Source: Actinacidiphila acidipaludis
GTDB lineage: Bacteria > Actinomycetota > Actinomycetes > Streptomycetales > Streptomycetaceae
Reading direction: 5' to 3'
Length of the DNA stretch: 64,000 nucleotides
Assembly (NCBI RefSeq): GCF_019890725.1
Contig: NZ_JAINZZ010000010.1
Location: forward strand, 104,662 to 168,661
Of the stretch, positions 15,432 to 24,889 are shown piece after piece (position 1 is the first letter of the stretch; each line of letters opens with the position of its first letter). The notes below the pieces were generated by a model. The model did not search any database. It was not told the origin of the DNA and saw only the letters and a list, made by a program, of their open reading frames with translations. The translations under genes and the position numbers were made by a program.

Positions 15432-16457
15432 TCACAGCACGCACTCGGCCTCGGTGTAGCGCTCGGCCGGGACCGTCTTGAGGTGCTCCACGGCCTCGGC
15501 CAGCGGGACGAGGGTGATGTCGGTGCCGCGCAGCGCGGTCATCATGCCGAAGCGGTCGTTGTGCACCGCCTCGACGGCGTGCCAGCCGAAGCGGGTGGCG
15601 AGCACCCGGTCGTACGCCGTCGGCGTGCCGCCGCGCTGGACGTGACCGAGGATCACCGGGCGGGCCTCCTTGCCCAGGCGCTCCTCCAGTTCCACGGAGA
15701 GCTGGTTGGCCACACCGGTGAAGCGCTCGTGGCCGTAGATGTCGGTCGCGCCGGAGGTGAAGTCCATCGTGCCCTCACGCGGCTTGGCGCCCTCGGAGAC
15801 CACCACGATCGCGAACTTCTTGCCCGCCTCGAAGCGCTCGCCGACCACCCGGGCCAGCTCGGTCACGTCGAACGGCCGCTCCGGCACCAGGATCGCGTGG
15901 GCGCCGGCGGCCATGCCCGAGTGCAGCGCGATCCACCCGGTGTGCCGGCCCATGACCTCCACGATCAGCACCCGCTGGTGCGACTCGGCGGTGGTCTTCA
16001 GCCGGTCCAGCGCCTCGGTGGCGACCATCACGGCGGTGTCGAAGCCGAAGGTGACGTCGGTGGAGGCGATGTCGTTGTCGATGGTCTTGGGCACGCCCAC
16101 GATCGGCAGGCCGGCGTCCGACAGCAGCCGGGCCGCCTTCAGGGTGCCCTCACCGCCGATCGGGATGATCGCGTCCAGTCCCAGGTCCGCCACGTGCCCC
16201 TTGGCCCGCTCCACGCCGCCGCGCAGATGCGCGGGCTGCACCCGGGACGAGCCGAGGATCGTCCCGCCGCGGGCCAGGATGCCGCTCACCGCGTCGAGGT
16301 CGAGCTTGCGGTAGTCGCACTCGAGCAGACCCTTCCACCCGTCGTGGAAACCGATCACCTCGTCACCGTGGTCCACCACGGCGCGGTGCACCACGGACCG
16401 GATGACGGCGTTGAGCCCGGGGCAGTCGCCGCCGCTGGTCAGCACACCAATACGCAT
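15432..16457 (-). CDS. pfkA: 6-phosphofructokinase
   Basis: A 341-residue PFK that phosphorylates fructose 6-phosphate in glycolysis. Motifs: GGDCPGLNAVIR (nucleotide loop), PKTIDNDI with the catalytic Asp128, and MGRHTGWIA for sugar phosphate. The phosphoryl-donor positions are Gly104 (IGGEGTL) and Lys124. Gly104 is the ATP-type residue and Lys124 is the residue found in PPi-dependent enzymes; this mixed pair is typical of the actinomycete ATP-dependent group. The ATG at 16457 gives MRIGVLTSGG. Streptomyces have several copies, and which paralogue this is remains open. It has its own terminator. Confidence 0.95.
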   Translation of the reverse strand: MRIGVLTSGGDCPGLNAVIRSVVHRAVVDHGDEVIGFHDGWKGLLECDYRKLDLDAVSGILARGGTILGSSRVQPAHLRGGVERAKGHVADLGLDAIIPIGGEGTLKAARLLSDAGLPIVGVPKTIDNDIASTDVTFGFDTAVMVATEALDRLKTTAESHQRVLIVEVMGRHTGWIALHSGMAAGAHAILVPERPFDVTELARVVGERFEAGKKFAIVVVSEGAKPREGTMDFTSGATDIYGHERFTGVANQLSVELEERLGKEARPVILGHVQRGGTPTAYDRVLATRFGWHAVEAVHNDRFGMMTALRGTDITLVPLAEAVEHLKTVPAERYTEAECVL

Positions 16458-16651
16458 TGCTCTCGCTACTCCCGCACATCGACCGGACGGCCGGACCCCG
16501 TCGTCCGGATGGAACGCGGCAAGCTTACCGAGCCCGCCGCGCGCGCCTCCACGGCGACCGCAGTGCGGACACCCGGCGATCGCCCGAACACCGGTCGACG
16601 GGCGTCCGTCGGGCTCCGGTCCGTCCGGTGAACTCCCTGGCCCGCCGGGTT

Positions 16652-17380
16652 TCAGGCGGGCTGCACCGCGGCGGCGATCCGCTCGGCCCGCAGCGCGTCG
16701 TACCACTGGTCGTCGACCGGCGGGAGGGCGTTCACGTCCAGGGCCAGCTTGATGAGCATGTCCGCGATGTGCGGGTTGCGGGCCATCACGGGACCGTGCA
16801 TGTACGTGCCGAACACCGTGTCGTTGTAGGCGCCCTCGGTGCCGTCCCCGGTCCCGTTGCCCTTGCCGACCCGCAGCCGGGCCAGCGGGCGGGCGGTGGC
16901 GCCGAGATGGGTGACGCCCTGGTGGTTCTCGAAGCCGGTCAGCGGGGGGAGCCCCAGCTGCGGGTCGATGTCGGCCAGCACGTCGCCCACACAGCGCTCG
17001 CCCTCGCCGCGCACGCTCACCACGTCGAGCAGACCCAGGCCCGGCTCGGGTCGGCCGAGGTCGTTGACGAACTCGTGGCCGAGGATCTGGTAGCCCGCGC
17101 ACACAGAGAAGACGATCGCGCCGTTGGCCACCGCGCGGTTCAGTCCGCCGTCGCGGCGCAGCCGCTCGGCCGCGAGCCGCTGCGGGCGGTCCTCGCCGCC
17201 GCCGATGAGGTAGATGTCACCCGAGGTGGGGATCGGCTGGTCGGAGCGGACGTCGACCCGGGAGACGGGCACCCGCCGCTGCAGCGCGCGGCGCTCGACC
17301 ACCAGCGCGTTGCCCTGGTCGCCGTAGGTGCTCAGCAGGTCGGGGTAGACCCACACCAGGCGGAGGCTGGAATCAGTCAT
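16652..17380 (-). CDS. gatD: Lipid II isoglutaminyl synthase, glutaminase subunit GatD
   Basis: A 242-residue class I glutamine amidotransferase of the CobB/CobQ-like type. The nucleophile is Cys94 in VFSVCAGYQILG, and the catalytic His is 195 in GTYMHGPV, both at positions matching characterised GatD. It releases ammonia from glutamine and passes it to MurT, which amidates the α-carboxyl of D-Glu2 in lipid II. The stop codon of murT lies about 44 bases from this start, but the gene order here is murT then gatD on the same strand, so they form one operon. Confidence 0.93.
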   Translation of the reverse strand: MTDSSLRLVWVYPDLLSTYGDQGNALVVERRALQRRVPVSRVDVRSDQPIPTSGDIYLIGGGEDRPQRLAAERLRRDGGLNRAVANGAIVFSVCAGYQILGHEFVNDLGRPEPGLGLLDVVSVRGEGERCVGDVLADIDPQLGLPPLTGFENHQGVTHLGATARPLARLRVGKGNGTGDGTEGAYNDTVFGTYMHGPVMARNPHIADMLIKLALDVNALPPVDDQWYDALRAERIAAAVQPA

Positions 17381-17424
17381 GCGTGCTTCTCCTTGTCGGG
17401 TGCCGGCACGGGTCGGGCGGCGGG

Positions 17425-18663
17425 TCAGTTGCCGACCTTGCGGCGCAGGTCCTGGAAGGCGGTGTAGTTGGCGATCGACTCGATCCGGCCGGGGGGCGCG
17501 GAGCGCACCGCCTCGTCCAGGTCGGAGCACACCAGGAACTGCAGGCCGGCGACCTCCAGACGCACCGCGAGGTCCATCTTGCGGTCGCCGATGACCAGGA
17601 TCGGGTGCCCGGCCAGCCGGGTGTAGTCCACGTCCCACAGCCAGGAGGTGTCCGTGCCGTCGGCCCCGCGCGCGTTGACCGACAGGATCACCGGCGTCGG
17701 CGGCCGGTCGATGAGGGAGAACGTCTCCAGCCAGCCGGCCGGGTTCTTCGCCAGCAGCAGCCGCAGCTCGCGCTCCTGGTAGGTGACCACGTCGTAACGG
17801 CCCGCCACCGCTTGGACCTTGTACATCCGTTCCAGCGCGATCTTCGGGTCGACCCCGAAGGCCGCCGCCGCGGCGGCCGAGACGGCCGCGTTCGACCGGT
17901 TGGCCCGGCCCGGGAGCTGGAGGTGGATCGGCCAGGCGACGCCGTACGGGTCGATGACGTGGTCCTCGGACAGCGCCCAGGTCGGCGTCGGGCGGCGGAA
18001 ACCGCACTCGGCGCAGTACCAGTCCTCCGAGGGCCGCTGCAGGACGCCGCCACAGGACGGGCAGGACCAGGCGTCGTCCTTCCACTCCTGGCCGGCCGCA
18101 ACCCACACCACCGTCGGGCTGGACGAGGCCGCCCAGACGATCAGCGGGTCGTCGGCGTTGGCGATGACGATCGCCTCGACGCCGGCCAGGCCCTCGCGCC
18201 ACTTCTCGGCGAGCATCCGGGTCTCGGCCGCGCGGTCGAGCTGGTCGCGGGAGAGGTTGAGCAGCGCGATGGCCTTGGGCGCGACGTCGCGGGCCACCGT
18301 CGCCAGGTACTTCTCGTCCACCTCGATGACGCCGTAGCGCGCCTCGGAGCCGCCGGCCAGCGCCGAGGTGATCCCGGCGGGCATGTTGGCGCCGAGCGCG
18401 TTCGAGACCACCTGGCCGTTGGCCCGCAGCGCCTCGGCGAGCAGCCGGGTGGTGGTGGTCTTGCCGTTCGTCGCCGAGACCAGGACGACATCGAGGTGCC
18501 GTGCGAGCCGGGCGAGGAGGTCGGGGTCGAACCGGAGCGCGACCTTGCCGCCGATCACCGATCCGCTGCCGCGGCCCGCCACACGCGACACCGCCGCCGC
18601 GGCCCTGCCCGCCGTCACGGCCAGCTTGGCACGCGGCGACAGCGGCTCAGAGTTGCCTGCCAT
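17425..18663 (-). CDS. murT: Lipid II isoglutaminyl synthase, Mur ligase subunit MurT
   Basis: A 412-residue Mur ligase-like protein. The ATP loop is VSATNGKTTTTRLL (63-71), with the Mur central domain after it. A Cys4 zinc ribbon specific to MurT lies at Cys201, Cys204, Cys217 and Cys220. The C-terminal DUF1727 region includes the catalytic Asp (GDRKMDLAVRL). With GatD it converts lipid II D-glutamate to D-isoglutamine, needed for efficient 3-3 and 4-3 cross-linking. It starts at an ATG at 18663 and is divergent from def. The enzyme acts at the cytoplasmic face of the membrane. Confidence 0.95.
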   Translation of the reverse strand: MAGNSEPLSPRAKLAVTAGRAAAAVSRVAGRGSGSVIGGKVALRFDPDLLARLARHLDVVLVSATNGKTTTTRLLAEALRANGQVVSNALGANMPAGITSALAGGSEARYGVIEVDEKYLATVARDVAPKAIALLNLSRDQLDRAAETRMLAEKWREGLAGVEAIVIANADDPLIVWAASSSPTVVWVAAGQEWKDDAWSCPSCGGVLQRPSEDWYCAECGFRRPTPTWALSEDHVIDPYGVAWPIHLQLPGRANRSNAAVSAAAAAAFGVDPKIALERMYKVQAVAGRYDVVTYQERELRLLLAKNPAGWLETFSLIDRPPTPVILSVNARGADGTDTSWLWDVDYTRLAGHPILVIGDRKMDLAVRLEVAGLQFLVCSDLDEAVRSAPPGRIESIANYTAFQDLRRKVGN

Positions 18664-18831
18664 CGTCTGTCTTCCTCCTCGACTCCCGGCCGCGCCACTG
18701 CCCTGGCGGGGCCGGACCTCCGCTCCCTGGACCGCCTGCGCGGCCTGCGGGTTCCGGTCGCCGCTCAGCCTATCGAGTCCGGGCACCCTCCCCGCACCTC
18801 GCCGCCCCGCCCAGCCCCTACGCTGAACCCC

Positions 18832-19377
18832 ATGCGACGCGGCACCATCCCCGGCAGCACCGGCACCGTCCACCCCTTGCGGCTGCTCGGCGACCCCGTT
18901 CTGCACGAGCCCTGCGAGGAGGCGACGGAGTTCGGCGCACCGCTGCTGCGGCTGGTGGAGGACATGTTCGCCTCGATGTACGCGGCCGGGGGAGTGGGTC
19001 TGGCGGCCAACCAGATCGGGGTCCCGCTGCGGGTCCTCGTCCACGACTGCCCGGACGACGACGACGTCCGCCATCTCGGCCATCTGGTGAACCCGCGCCT
19101 GGTGAGCCTGGGCGGGGTGGAGGTCACCGGTCCCGAGGGCTGCCTGTCGCTGCCCGGCGTGGAGGCCGGCACCCGCCGCTTCGACGAGACGGTGCTGGAG
19201 GGAGTGGACGCCATGGGGAACCCGGTCACCGTCAGCGGGACCGGCTTCTTCGCCCGCTGCCTGCAGCACGAGTACGACCACCTGCGGGGCACGGTCTACA
19301 CCGACCGGCTGCGCGGTCTGCGGCGGCGCCGGGCGCTGCGCGCGGCCCGCCGGGCGGACCGGCCCGGGGAACGCTAG
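18832..19377 (+). CDS. def: Peptide deformylase
   Basis: A 181-residue metalloenzyme that removes formyl groups from nascent proteins. The three motifs are complete: GVGLAANQIG (54-63), EGCLSLPG with Cys104, and HEYDH with His146, Glu147 and His150. The C-terminus is very basic (RRRRALRAARRADRPGER), as in many actinobacterial copies. It starts at ATG 18832, divergent from murT. The coding end overlaps the end of the convergent TetR gene by 4 bases. Streptomyces have several def paralogues; fmt is not adjacent, so this is an extra copy. Confidence 0.94.
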   Translation: MRRGTIPGSTGTVHPLRLLGDPVLHEPCEEATEFGAPLLRLVEDMFASMYAAGGVGLAANQIGVPLRVLVHDCPDDDDVRHLGHLVNPRLVSLGGVEVTGPEGCLSLPGVEAGTRRFDETVLEGVDAMGNPVTVSGTGFFARCLQHEYDHLRGTVYTDRLRGLRRRRALRAARRADRPGER

Positions 19378-20021
19378 AAGCCCTGGCTGCCCGCGCGGTC
19401 GTCGACGGCCCCCAGCCGGCCCCACAGCACGTCGGCCAGCATGCGCACCAACTGGTCGCGCGAGCAGGGGCGTTCGCCCAGCCACCAGTCCCCGGCGGCG
19501 TACATCATGCCGACGATGCCGTGGCCCCAGACGCGGGCGACCAGCGGTCCGTCCGGGCCGAGGTCGAGTCGTTCGGCGATCACCTCGCCGAGGTCCTCGC
19601 CCATCCGCCGCAGCAGCGGGGCGGAGTGGCGCCCGACGTCGAAGCCCTTCTCGCCGTCGGCGGCGGGCGTCTCGGCCGGGTGCATCAGGAACCGGTACAC
19701 CTGCGGGCGGGTCTCGATCGCCGAGAGGTAGGCGTGCAGGGTCGCCTCCACCCGGTCCCGCCGGTCGCCCGGCGAGTCCAGCGCAGCGCGCAGGGTGGCG
19801 AGCAGGGCGTCGGTGTGACGGCGGGCGAGCGCCCGGTACAGGCCGCTCTTGTCCCCGAAGTGCCGGTACAGGATGGGCTTGGTGATCCCGGCCTCGGCGG
19901 CGATCGCGTTCATGGACGCCTCGGGCCCGTCCCGCAGCACCACCCGCTCGGCCGCCTCGAGCAGCTCGTGCCGCCGCCGTTCGGTGGCCGTCCGCTGGTC
20001 CTCGCGCTGGCCGGTCTCCAC
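19374..20021 (-). CDS. TetR family transcriptional regulator
   Basis: A 215-residue TetR-type repressor. The HTH is ASMNAIAAEAGITKPILYRHFGDKSGLYRAL, and a ligand-binding domain follows to the C-terminus. I prefer the GTG at 20021 (VETGQRED). A longer start at 20111 would run into the operator and the acyl-CoA dehydrogenase promoter. It is divergent from that gene and likely represses it and itself. TetR proteins beside acyl-CoA dehydrogenases usually respond to acyl-CoAs, though the ligand here is inferred. Confidence 0.88.
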   Translation of the reverse strand: METGQREDQRTATERRRHELLEAAERVVLRDGPEASMNAIAAEAGITKPILYRHFGDKSGLYRALARRHTDALLATLRAALDSPGDRRDRVEATLHAYLSAIETRPQVYRFLMHPAETPAADGEKGFDVGRHSAPLLRRMGEDLGEVIAERLDLGPDGPLVARVWGHGIVGMMYAAGDWWLGERPCSRDQLVRMLADVLWGRLGAVDDRAGSQGF

Positions 20022-20104
20022 CGGGCCTCCCCAGATTGTTCGATTGCCGCTGGTCTGCGCAACGTAACACCCCGGCGGGTCCTGTTCGTCCGTCAAGGGG
20101 GGAG

Positions 20105-20143
20105 TTGACATTCCTTACCGACCGGTAACAGACTGCTGTTACC
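20105..20143 (+). promoter_or_regulatory. Promoter with TetR-type operator
   Basis: A perfect 8-4-8 inverted repeat, GGTAACAG-ACTG-CTGTTACC, spans 20124-20143, with an adjoining half-site (TTACC-N4-GGTAA at 20115-20128). A consensus TTGACA -35 lies at 20105-20110. The dyad overlaps where the -10 of the plus promoter should be, so a bound TetR dimer would block transcription of the acyl-CoA dehydrogenase. Confidence 0.75.
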
Positions 20144-20170
20144 GCTAGTAACCAGCACGTGGAGGGGACG

Positions 20171-21403
<1,233 letters not shown>

Positions 21404-21420
21404 CCCGGGCGGATCCTGCG

Positions 21421-21464
21421 GTACACGACAGGGGCGGCGCGCCTGCGCCGCCCCTGTCGTGTAC
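21421..21464. terminator. Bidirectional hairpin terminator
   Basis: A perfect 20-bp stem (21421-21440 with 21445-21464; begins GTACACGACAGGGGCGGCGC) and a 4-base GCCT loop. It separates the acyl-CoA dehydrogenase gene from the convergent small membrane protein gene. Confidence 0.85.
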
Positions 21465-21481
21465 CCGCCGGAGCGGAGAGC

Positions 21482-21625
21482 TCAGTCCTTCTTGCCGTAG
21501 CCGCGCAGCAGGAACCACGCGAGCAGCACGACACCGACCACCGACCCCACGAGGACGGTCCGCATCACCGGGCCCGGCCCGGCCGAGTTGTCGATCGCGA
21601 GGTTCATCAGGTGGTGGATCTGCAT
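21482..21625 (-). CDS. Small single-pass membrane protein
   Basis: A 47-residue protein with one hydrophobic helix (TVLVGSVVGVVLLAWFLL) and a basic tail, RGYGKKD, giving a probable N-out/C-in orientation. An AAGGAG ribosome site before the ATG supports translation. I recognise no family. It is upstream of a strong terminator shared with the acyl-CoA dehydrogenase gene. Function unknown. Confidence 0.72.
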   Translation of the reverse strand: MQIHHLMNLAIDNSAGPGPVMRTVLVGSVVGVVLLAWFLLRGYGKKD

Positions 21626-21769
21626 GGGGGGCTCCTTCATTCGGCGGTTCAGCCTACGCCCGGCCCCGCCCCGCACCGCGGACCGGGTGGGTGCGGCGTG
21701 ACCGCGGCCACGTCACCGGCTGTGCCGACCCCTCACGCCCCGCCCGCCCGGTCTGGTTCAATGGTGCGC

Positions 21770-21898
21770 ATGGCCAGCACTACTGACACCGGGACAGGTC
21801 GCCTCGACCTCGAGCCCTTCTGGCCGTCCCGGCAGGAGCACCACTTCGACCGCTGGTGTCGCCGCGCGATCCCCGCGCGGACCCGCCTGTCACGCTGA
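21770..21898 (+). CDS. Possible short protein, 42 residues
   Basis: A short frame beginning MASTTDTGTGRLDLEPFW and ending in an Arg-rich tail. The first 30 residues look protein-like (SRQEHHFDRWC), with third-position bias. No clear ribosome site precedes the ATG. It could be a real microprotein or the remnant of a longer gene. Confidence is low because of its length. Confidence 0.4.
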   Translation: MASTTDTGTGRLDLEPFWPSRQEHHFDRWCRRAIPARTRLSR

Positions 21899-21995
21899 CC
21901 GCCCGCAGCCCCCCGGCTGCCGCGTCACCGCCATCGGCACCCCGGTCCCGCGCAAGACGGAGTCCCACGACCCTTCGCGCGAAAGAGCCGAACCC

Positions 21996-22601
21996 ATGTC
22001 GAACGTGTCCTCCATTCCGCCCCTGCCCGCCACCACCGCCTCCGCGTCCGCGGCGCCCGCCCAGGCGGCCCAGGCCGCCCGCCAGCACCTGCGCGCGGTA
22101 CGCGCCGGCGAGGCGCCTCCCGCCCCCGACTTCCTGCCGCCCGGCGCCACCTGGATGCCCGCGCCGGGGCACGTGCTGTCCGCCGTCTCCGGCGGCACCC
22201 CGATGGTCGGCTATCTGGTCCTGGTCCCCGCCGAACAGGGCGCGGACCCCTCCGCCGTCCCGCCCGGGCCCGGTCCGGCCACCGCGCAGGACCCCGCCGC
22301 CGCGCCGCTGCGCGTCGACGGTGAGCGCCGTACCGCGGAGGTGGACGGCCGGGCGCTGGAACTCACCTACCTCGAGTTCGAGTTGCTGGCCCATCTGGTG
22401 GCCCACCCGCACCGCGTGCACTCCCGCGACCATCTCGTCAGCACGGTGTGGGGATACGGCCACATCGGCGACGGCCGCACGGTGGATGTTCACATCGCCC
22501 GGCTGCGCCGCAAACTCGGCGCGGAACACCGCGGGAGCATCGTGACCGTGCGCCGGGTGGGCTACAAGTACGCCCCCGCCACGGGCACCGCCGGGGACTA
22601 G
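21996..22601 (+). CDS. Winged helix-turn-helix protein (OmpR/PhoB-type DNA-binding domain only)
   Basis: A 201-residue protein without a receiver domain. Residues 105-198 form the Trans_reg_C fold: LELTYLEFELLAHLVAHPHRV, then SRDHLVSTVWG, then the recognition helix GRTVDVHIARLRRKLG and a wing ending GYKYAP. The N-terminal 100 residues are Ala/Pro-rich with a short ordered part (PMVGYLVLVP). Such receiver-less OmpR-type proteins are known in Streptomyces, but their signal is unknown. It is convergent with a universal stress protein gene. Confidence 0.85.
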   Translation: MSNVSSIPPLPATTASASAAPAQAAQAARQHLRAVRAGEAPPAPDFLPPGATWMPAPGHVLSAVSGGTPMVGYLVLVPAEQGADPSAVPPGPGPATAQDPAAAPLRVDGERRTAEVDGRALELTYLEFELLAHLVAHPHRVHSRDHLVSTVWGYGHIGDGRTVDVHIARLRRKLGAEHRGSIVTVRRVGYKYAPATGTAGD

Positions 22602-22644
22602 CTCCGGGGGAGTGCGCCGCGGCGGCGGCCGGCGGCCGGACGGG

Positions 22645-23109
22645 TCACGGGACGACCGTGACCGGCCACCGCCCGGTCTTCACCAGGCGGACGGCGACCG
22701 AGCCGACCAGCCGGTGCCCGGCGCGCTCCGAGGCCCCCACCACCACCGCGTCCGCGGTGAGCTGGTCGGCGGCCGTCGCCAGCCCGTTGTACGGGTCGCC
22801 GCGGAAGGTGTGGAACTCCCAGCGCACGTGAAAGGTGTCGCGCACCCGCTCGACGGACTTCCTTATCTCGGCCAGCAACTGCTCGGCGACCCCCGTCTCC
22901 GCCTCCGACACCGGGACGCCGAGGGCGGCGCCACCGGGCAGGTAGGGCTGCACATACACCAGAGCGAGGGTGGCGTTCTGGCGGCGCGCCAGGCCCGCCG
23001 CGTACGCGGCCGCACGCCAGGACGAATCACTGCCGTCGAGGCCGGCGACGATCATCTTCGGACCGTCCGTGCCGCGCTCGAACCGGGCGGGTACCTGCTG
23101 TTCCTCCAC
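22645..23109 (-). CDS. Universal stress protein family protein
   Basis: A 154-residue single-domain Usp. The fold begins MIVAGLDGSDSSWRAAAYAAGLARR. The ATP-binding G-2X-G-9X-G(S/T) motif appears as VVGASERAGHRLVGSVAVRLV with only partial agreement, so nucleotide binding is uncertain. It is cytoplasmic, and in actinomycetes such proteins often respond to redox or hypoxia. It starts at the ATG at 23109. Confidence 0.87.
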   Translation of the reverse strand: MEEQQVPARFERGTDGPKMIVAGLDGSDSSWRAAAYAAGLARRQNATLALVYVQPYLPGGAALGVPVSEAETGVAEQLLAEIRKSVERVRDTFHVRWEFHTFRGDPYNGLATAADQLTADAVVVGASERAGHRLVGSVAVRLVKTGRWPVTVVP

Positions 23110-23326
23110 GCGGTCAGGCTATCGGCCCCGGGCCCGCGCCACCGCTCCCCGGACACGGAGCGTTCTCACCCGAATGGGCTCTTTGCCACGACATGTGACC
23201 TTTTGAGGGGCACGCTTTTCGAGAGGAGTGAAACAGGCGGCTCGCCGCCCGCCAGGCGCACGCACTGCCGAACCGGTCCTGCGCCCGAGCGGCACGCCGT
23301 CCACGCCGCTACCGGGGAGGTTTGTG

Positions 23327-23929
23327 ATGCCGAGCGTGTCGACGAACGTGTTCGTGCAGAGGCCGGCCGCGGAGGTCTTCGACTTCCTGGCCGACGCCCG
23401 CAATCTCGCCCTCTGGAGCTCCGGTGTCGCGTCCGTGGACGCCACGTACGTCACTCCCGGCCCGCACGCGGTGTACCGCTACCGCTACCCCGGCCGCCAC
23501 CGGCCGCACTCGCTGGTCTGCGCGGACTTCGAGCCGTGCCGGCGGATAGCGTTCCGCGGTCAGCGCATGTGGAGCCCGCTGGGCACCCAGGTGCCCCTGT
23601 ACTCCTTCGACCTCCTGCCGCACGCCGACGGCACGCTCGTACGGCTCTCCGTCACCTCCTCGCTCACCGCCGCCCTGCTCTTCCTCGGACCGCTGGTGGC
23701 CATGGCCTGGCGGCGGGACCTGCCCACCGACGGCCGTAAGTTCTGCGACCTGCTGGACGGCGTGCTCACCCCCGCGGCGCCGCTGCCCGGCTCTCCCGCC
23801 GCGCCGCCCGCCGCGACCGCCCAGGGCGCCGCAGGGGAGGCGGCGGGAGCCCAGGGGGCGGGCGCCGTGCCCGCCGGGACCGCGGCCGGGAGCGGCGGCG
23901 CGCCCCATGGCTTCGACTACGCTCATTGA
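23327..23929 (+). CDS. SRPBCC family protein (START-like ligand-binding fold)
   Basis: A 200-residue protein. Residues 1-145 form a polyketide-cyclase/START fold (TNVFVQRPAAEVFDFLADARNLALWSSGVASV, then a long β-sheet and C-terminal helix RRDLPTDGRKFCDLL). The last 50 residues are an Ala/Gly-rich, disordered tail. The family binds hydrophobic ligands; this member could be an enzyme or a lipid carrier, but nothing shows which. GGGGAGG precedes the ATG at 23327. It lies upstream of an AT-rich dyad and a terminator. Confidence 0.82.
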   Translation: MPSVSTNVFVQRPAAEVFDFLADARNLALWSSGVASVDATYVTPGPHAVYRYRYPGRHRPHSLVCADFEPCRRIAFRGQRMWSPLGTQVPLYSFDLLPHADGTLVRLSVTSSLTAALLFLGPLVAMAWRRDLPTDGRKFCDLLDGVLTPAAPLPGSPAAPPAATAQGAAGEAAGAQGAGAVPAGTAAGSGGAPHGFDYAH

Positions 23930-23947
23930 GTGTTAAACTAACAATGT
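23926..23947. promoter_or_regulatory. AT-rich dyad at the end of the SRPBCC gene
   Basis: CATTGAGTGTTAAACTAACAATG (about 23925-23947) is an unusually AT-rich dyad (CATTG...CAATG, with inner GTTA...TAAC) in very GC-rich DNA. It overlaps the SRPBCC stop codon. It could be an operator for a local transcript or part of the terminator region; I cannot assign a protein. Confidence 0.45.
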
Positions 23948-23979
23948 GAGGCGGCGCCACGACGCCCCTCCCGCGATCT

Positions 23980-24021
23980 GCCCCGGCCCGGCCCCCCCGT
24001 CCTGGCCGGGGCTCTTCTTTT
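23980..24021 (+). terminator. Rho-independent terminator with T-tract
   Basis: A 9-bp perfect stem (GCCCCGGCC at 23980-23988 with GGCCGGGGC at 24004-24012) followed at once by TCTTCTTTT. It is the only hairpin in the window with a clear T-tract. It ends the SRPBCC transcript, or a short RNA started from the AT-rich dyad just before it. Confidence 0.82.
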
Positions 24022-24157
24022 CCCGGCGTTCCTGGGTGTTCCCGGCCTTCCCCGCGCTTCCCGGCGCTCTCAGCGTTCCCCGGCCCTTGCCGGTCGCCGC
24101 TCGCCCGTGCCGCCGGACCCCCGGGCGTTGTCGGCCCCCCGGCGTACGGTGCGGAGC

Positions 24158-24724
24158 ATGAACGCCACCGCGCCCGCCGGCACCCCCGTGACCGTCCGTC
24201 TCCGTCCCTGGTCGCCGGACGACCTGGAGCTGCTGCGCCGCACCAACGCGCCGGAGATGACCCGCTACCTCGGCGGGCCGGAGACCGAGGAGGCGCTCCT
24301 CGCCCGGCATGAGCGCTATCTGCGGATCGACGGCGACGCGGGCCGGATGTTCGCCGTGGTGCTGGACGGGACGGCCGAGGTCGCCGGTTCGATCGGCTTC
24401 TGGGCCCAGACCTGGCGGGACGAGCCGGTGTACGAGACCGGCTGGGGCGTGCTGCCGGAGTTCCAGGGGCGGGGCGTGGCCGTGGCCGCCGCCCGGGCCG
24501 TCGTCCGGGAGGCACGGAGCCGGGGGAGCCGGCGCCACCTGCACGCCTTCCCCAAGCTCGAACACGCCGCCTCCAACGCCGTGTGCCGCAAGGCCGGCTT
24601 CGTCCTGATGGGGGCGTGCGAATTCGAGTACCCGAAGGGCCATCCGATCAGGTCCAACGACTGGCGGTTCGACCTGGCCGCGGCGGAGGGCTCCCCGGCT
24701 GCCGCCTCTCCGGGGAACGGCTGA
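24158..24724 (+). CDS. GNAT acetyltransferase, RimJ/RimL-like
   Basis: A 188-residue single-domain GNAT protein. The N-terminal part (VTVRLRPWSPDDLELLRRTNAPEMTRYLGGPE) matches the RimJ/RimL subgroup. The acetyl-CoA loop is VLPEFQGRGVAVAAARAVV, followed by KLEHAASNAVCRKAGFVLMG. It has no signal peptide. Substrates in this group are protein N-termini or small amines; here unknown. The start at ATG 24158 has no strong Shine-Dalgarno. Confidence 0.88.
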   Translation: MNATAPAGTPVTVRLRPWSPDDLELLRRTNAPEMTRYLGGPETEEALLARHERYLRIDGDAGRMFAVVLDGTAEVAGSIGFWAQTWRDEPVYETGWGVLPEFQGRGVAVAAARAVVREARSRGSRRHLHAFPKLEHAASNAVCRKAGFVLMGACEFEYPKGHPIRSNDWRFDLAAAEGSPAAASPGNG

Positions 24725-24889
24725 GTCCCGGGACACGCCCGGACCCCGGATGCCACGGAGCCGGGCCGGGCCGGCGCCCCGCGTGATAGATGTCGGCCTC
24801 AACGGGGACCGGCGGCCCGGCCGTGCCGTCCCCGGCGAGCGGCCCGGGCGACCGGCCCGGCGACCGGTTCCGACCCGCAGGAGGCGCCC

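Noticed and set aside
20022..20111. Longer TetR start at 20111
   Set aside because: It would cover the operator and the divergent promoter, and the added residues are not TetR-like.
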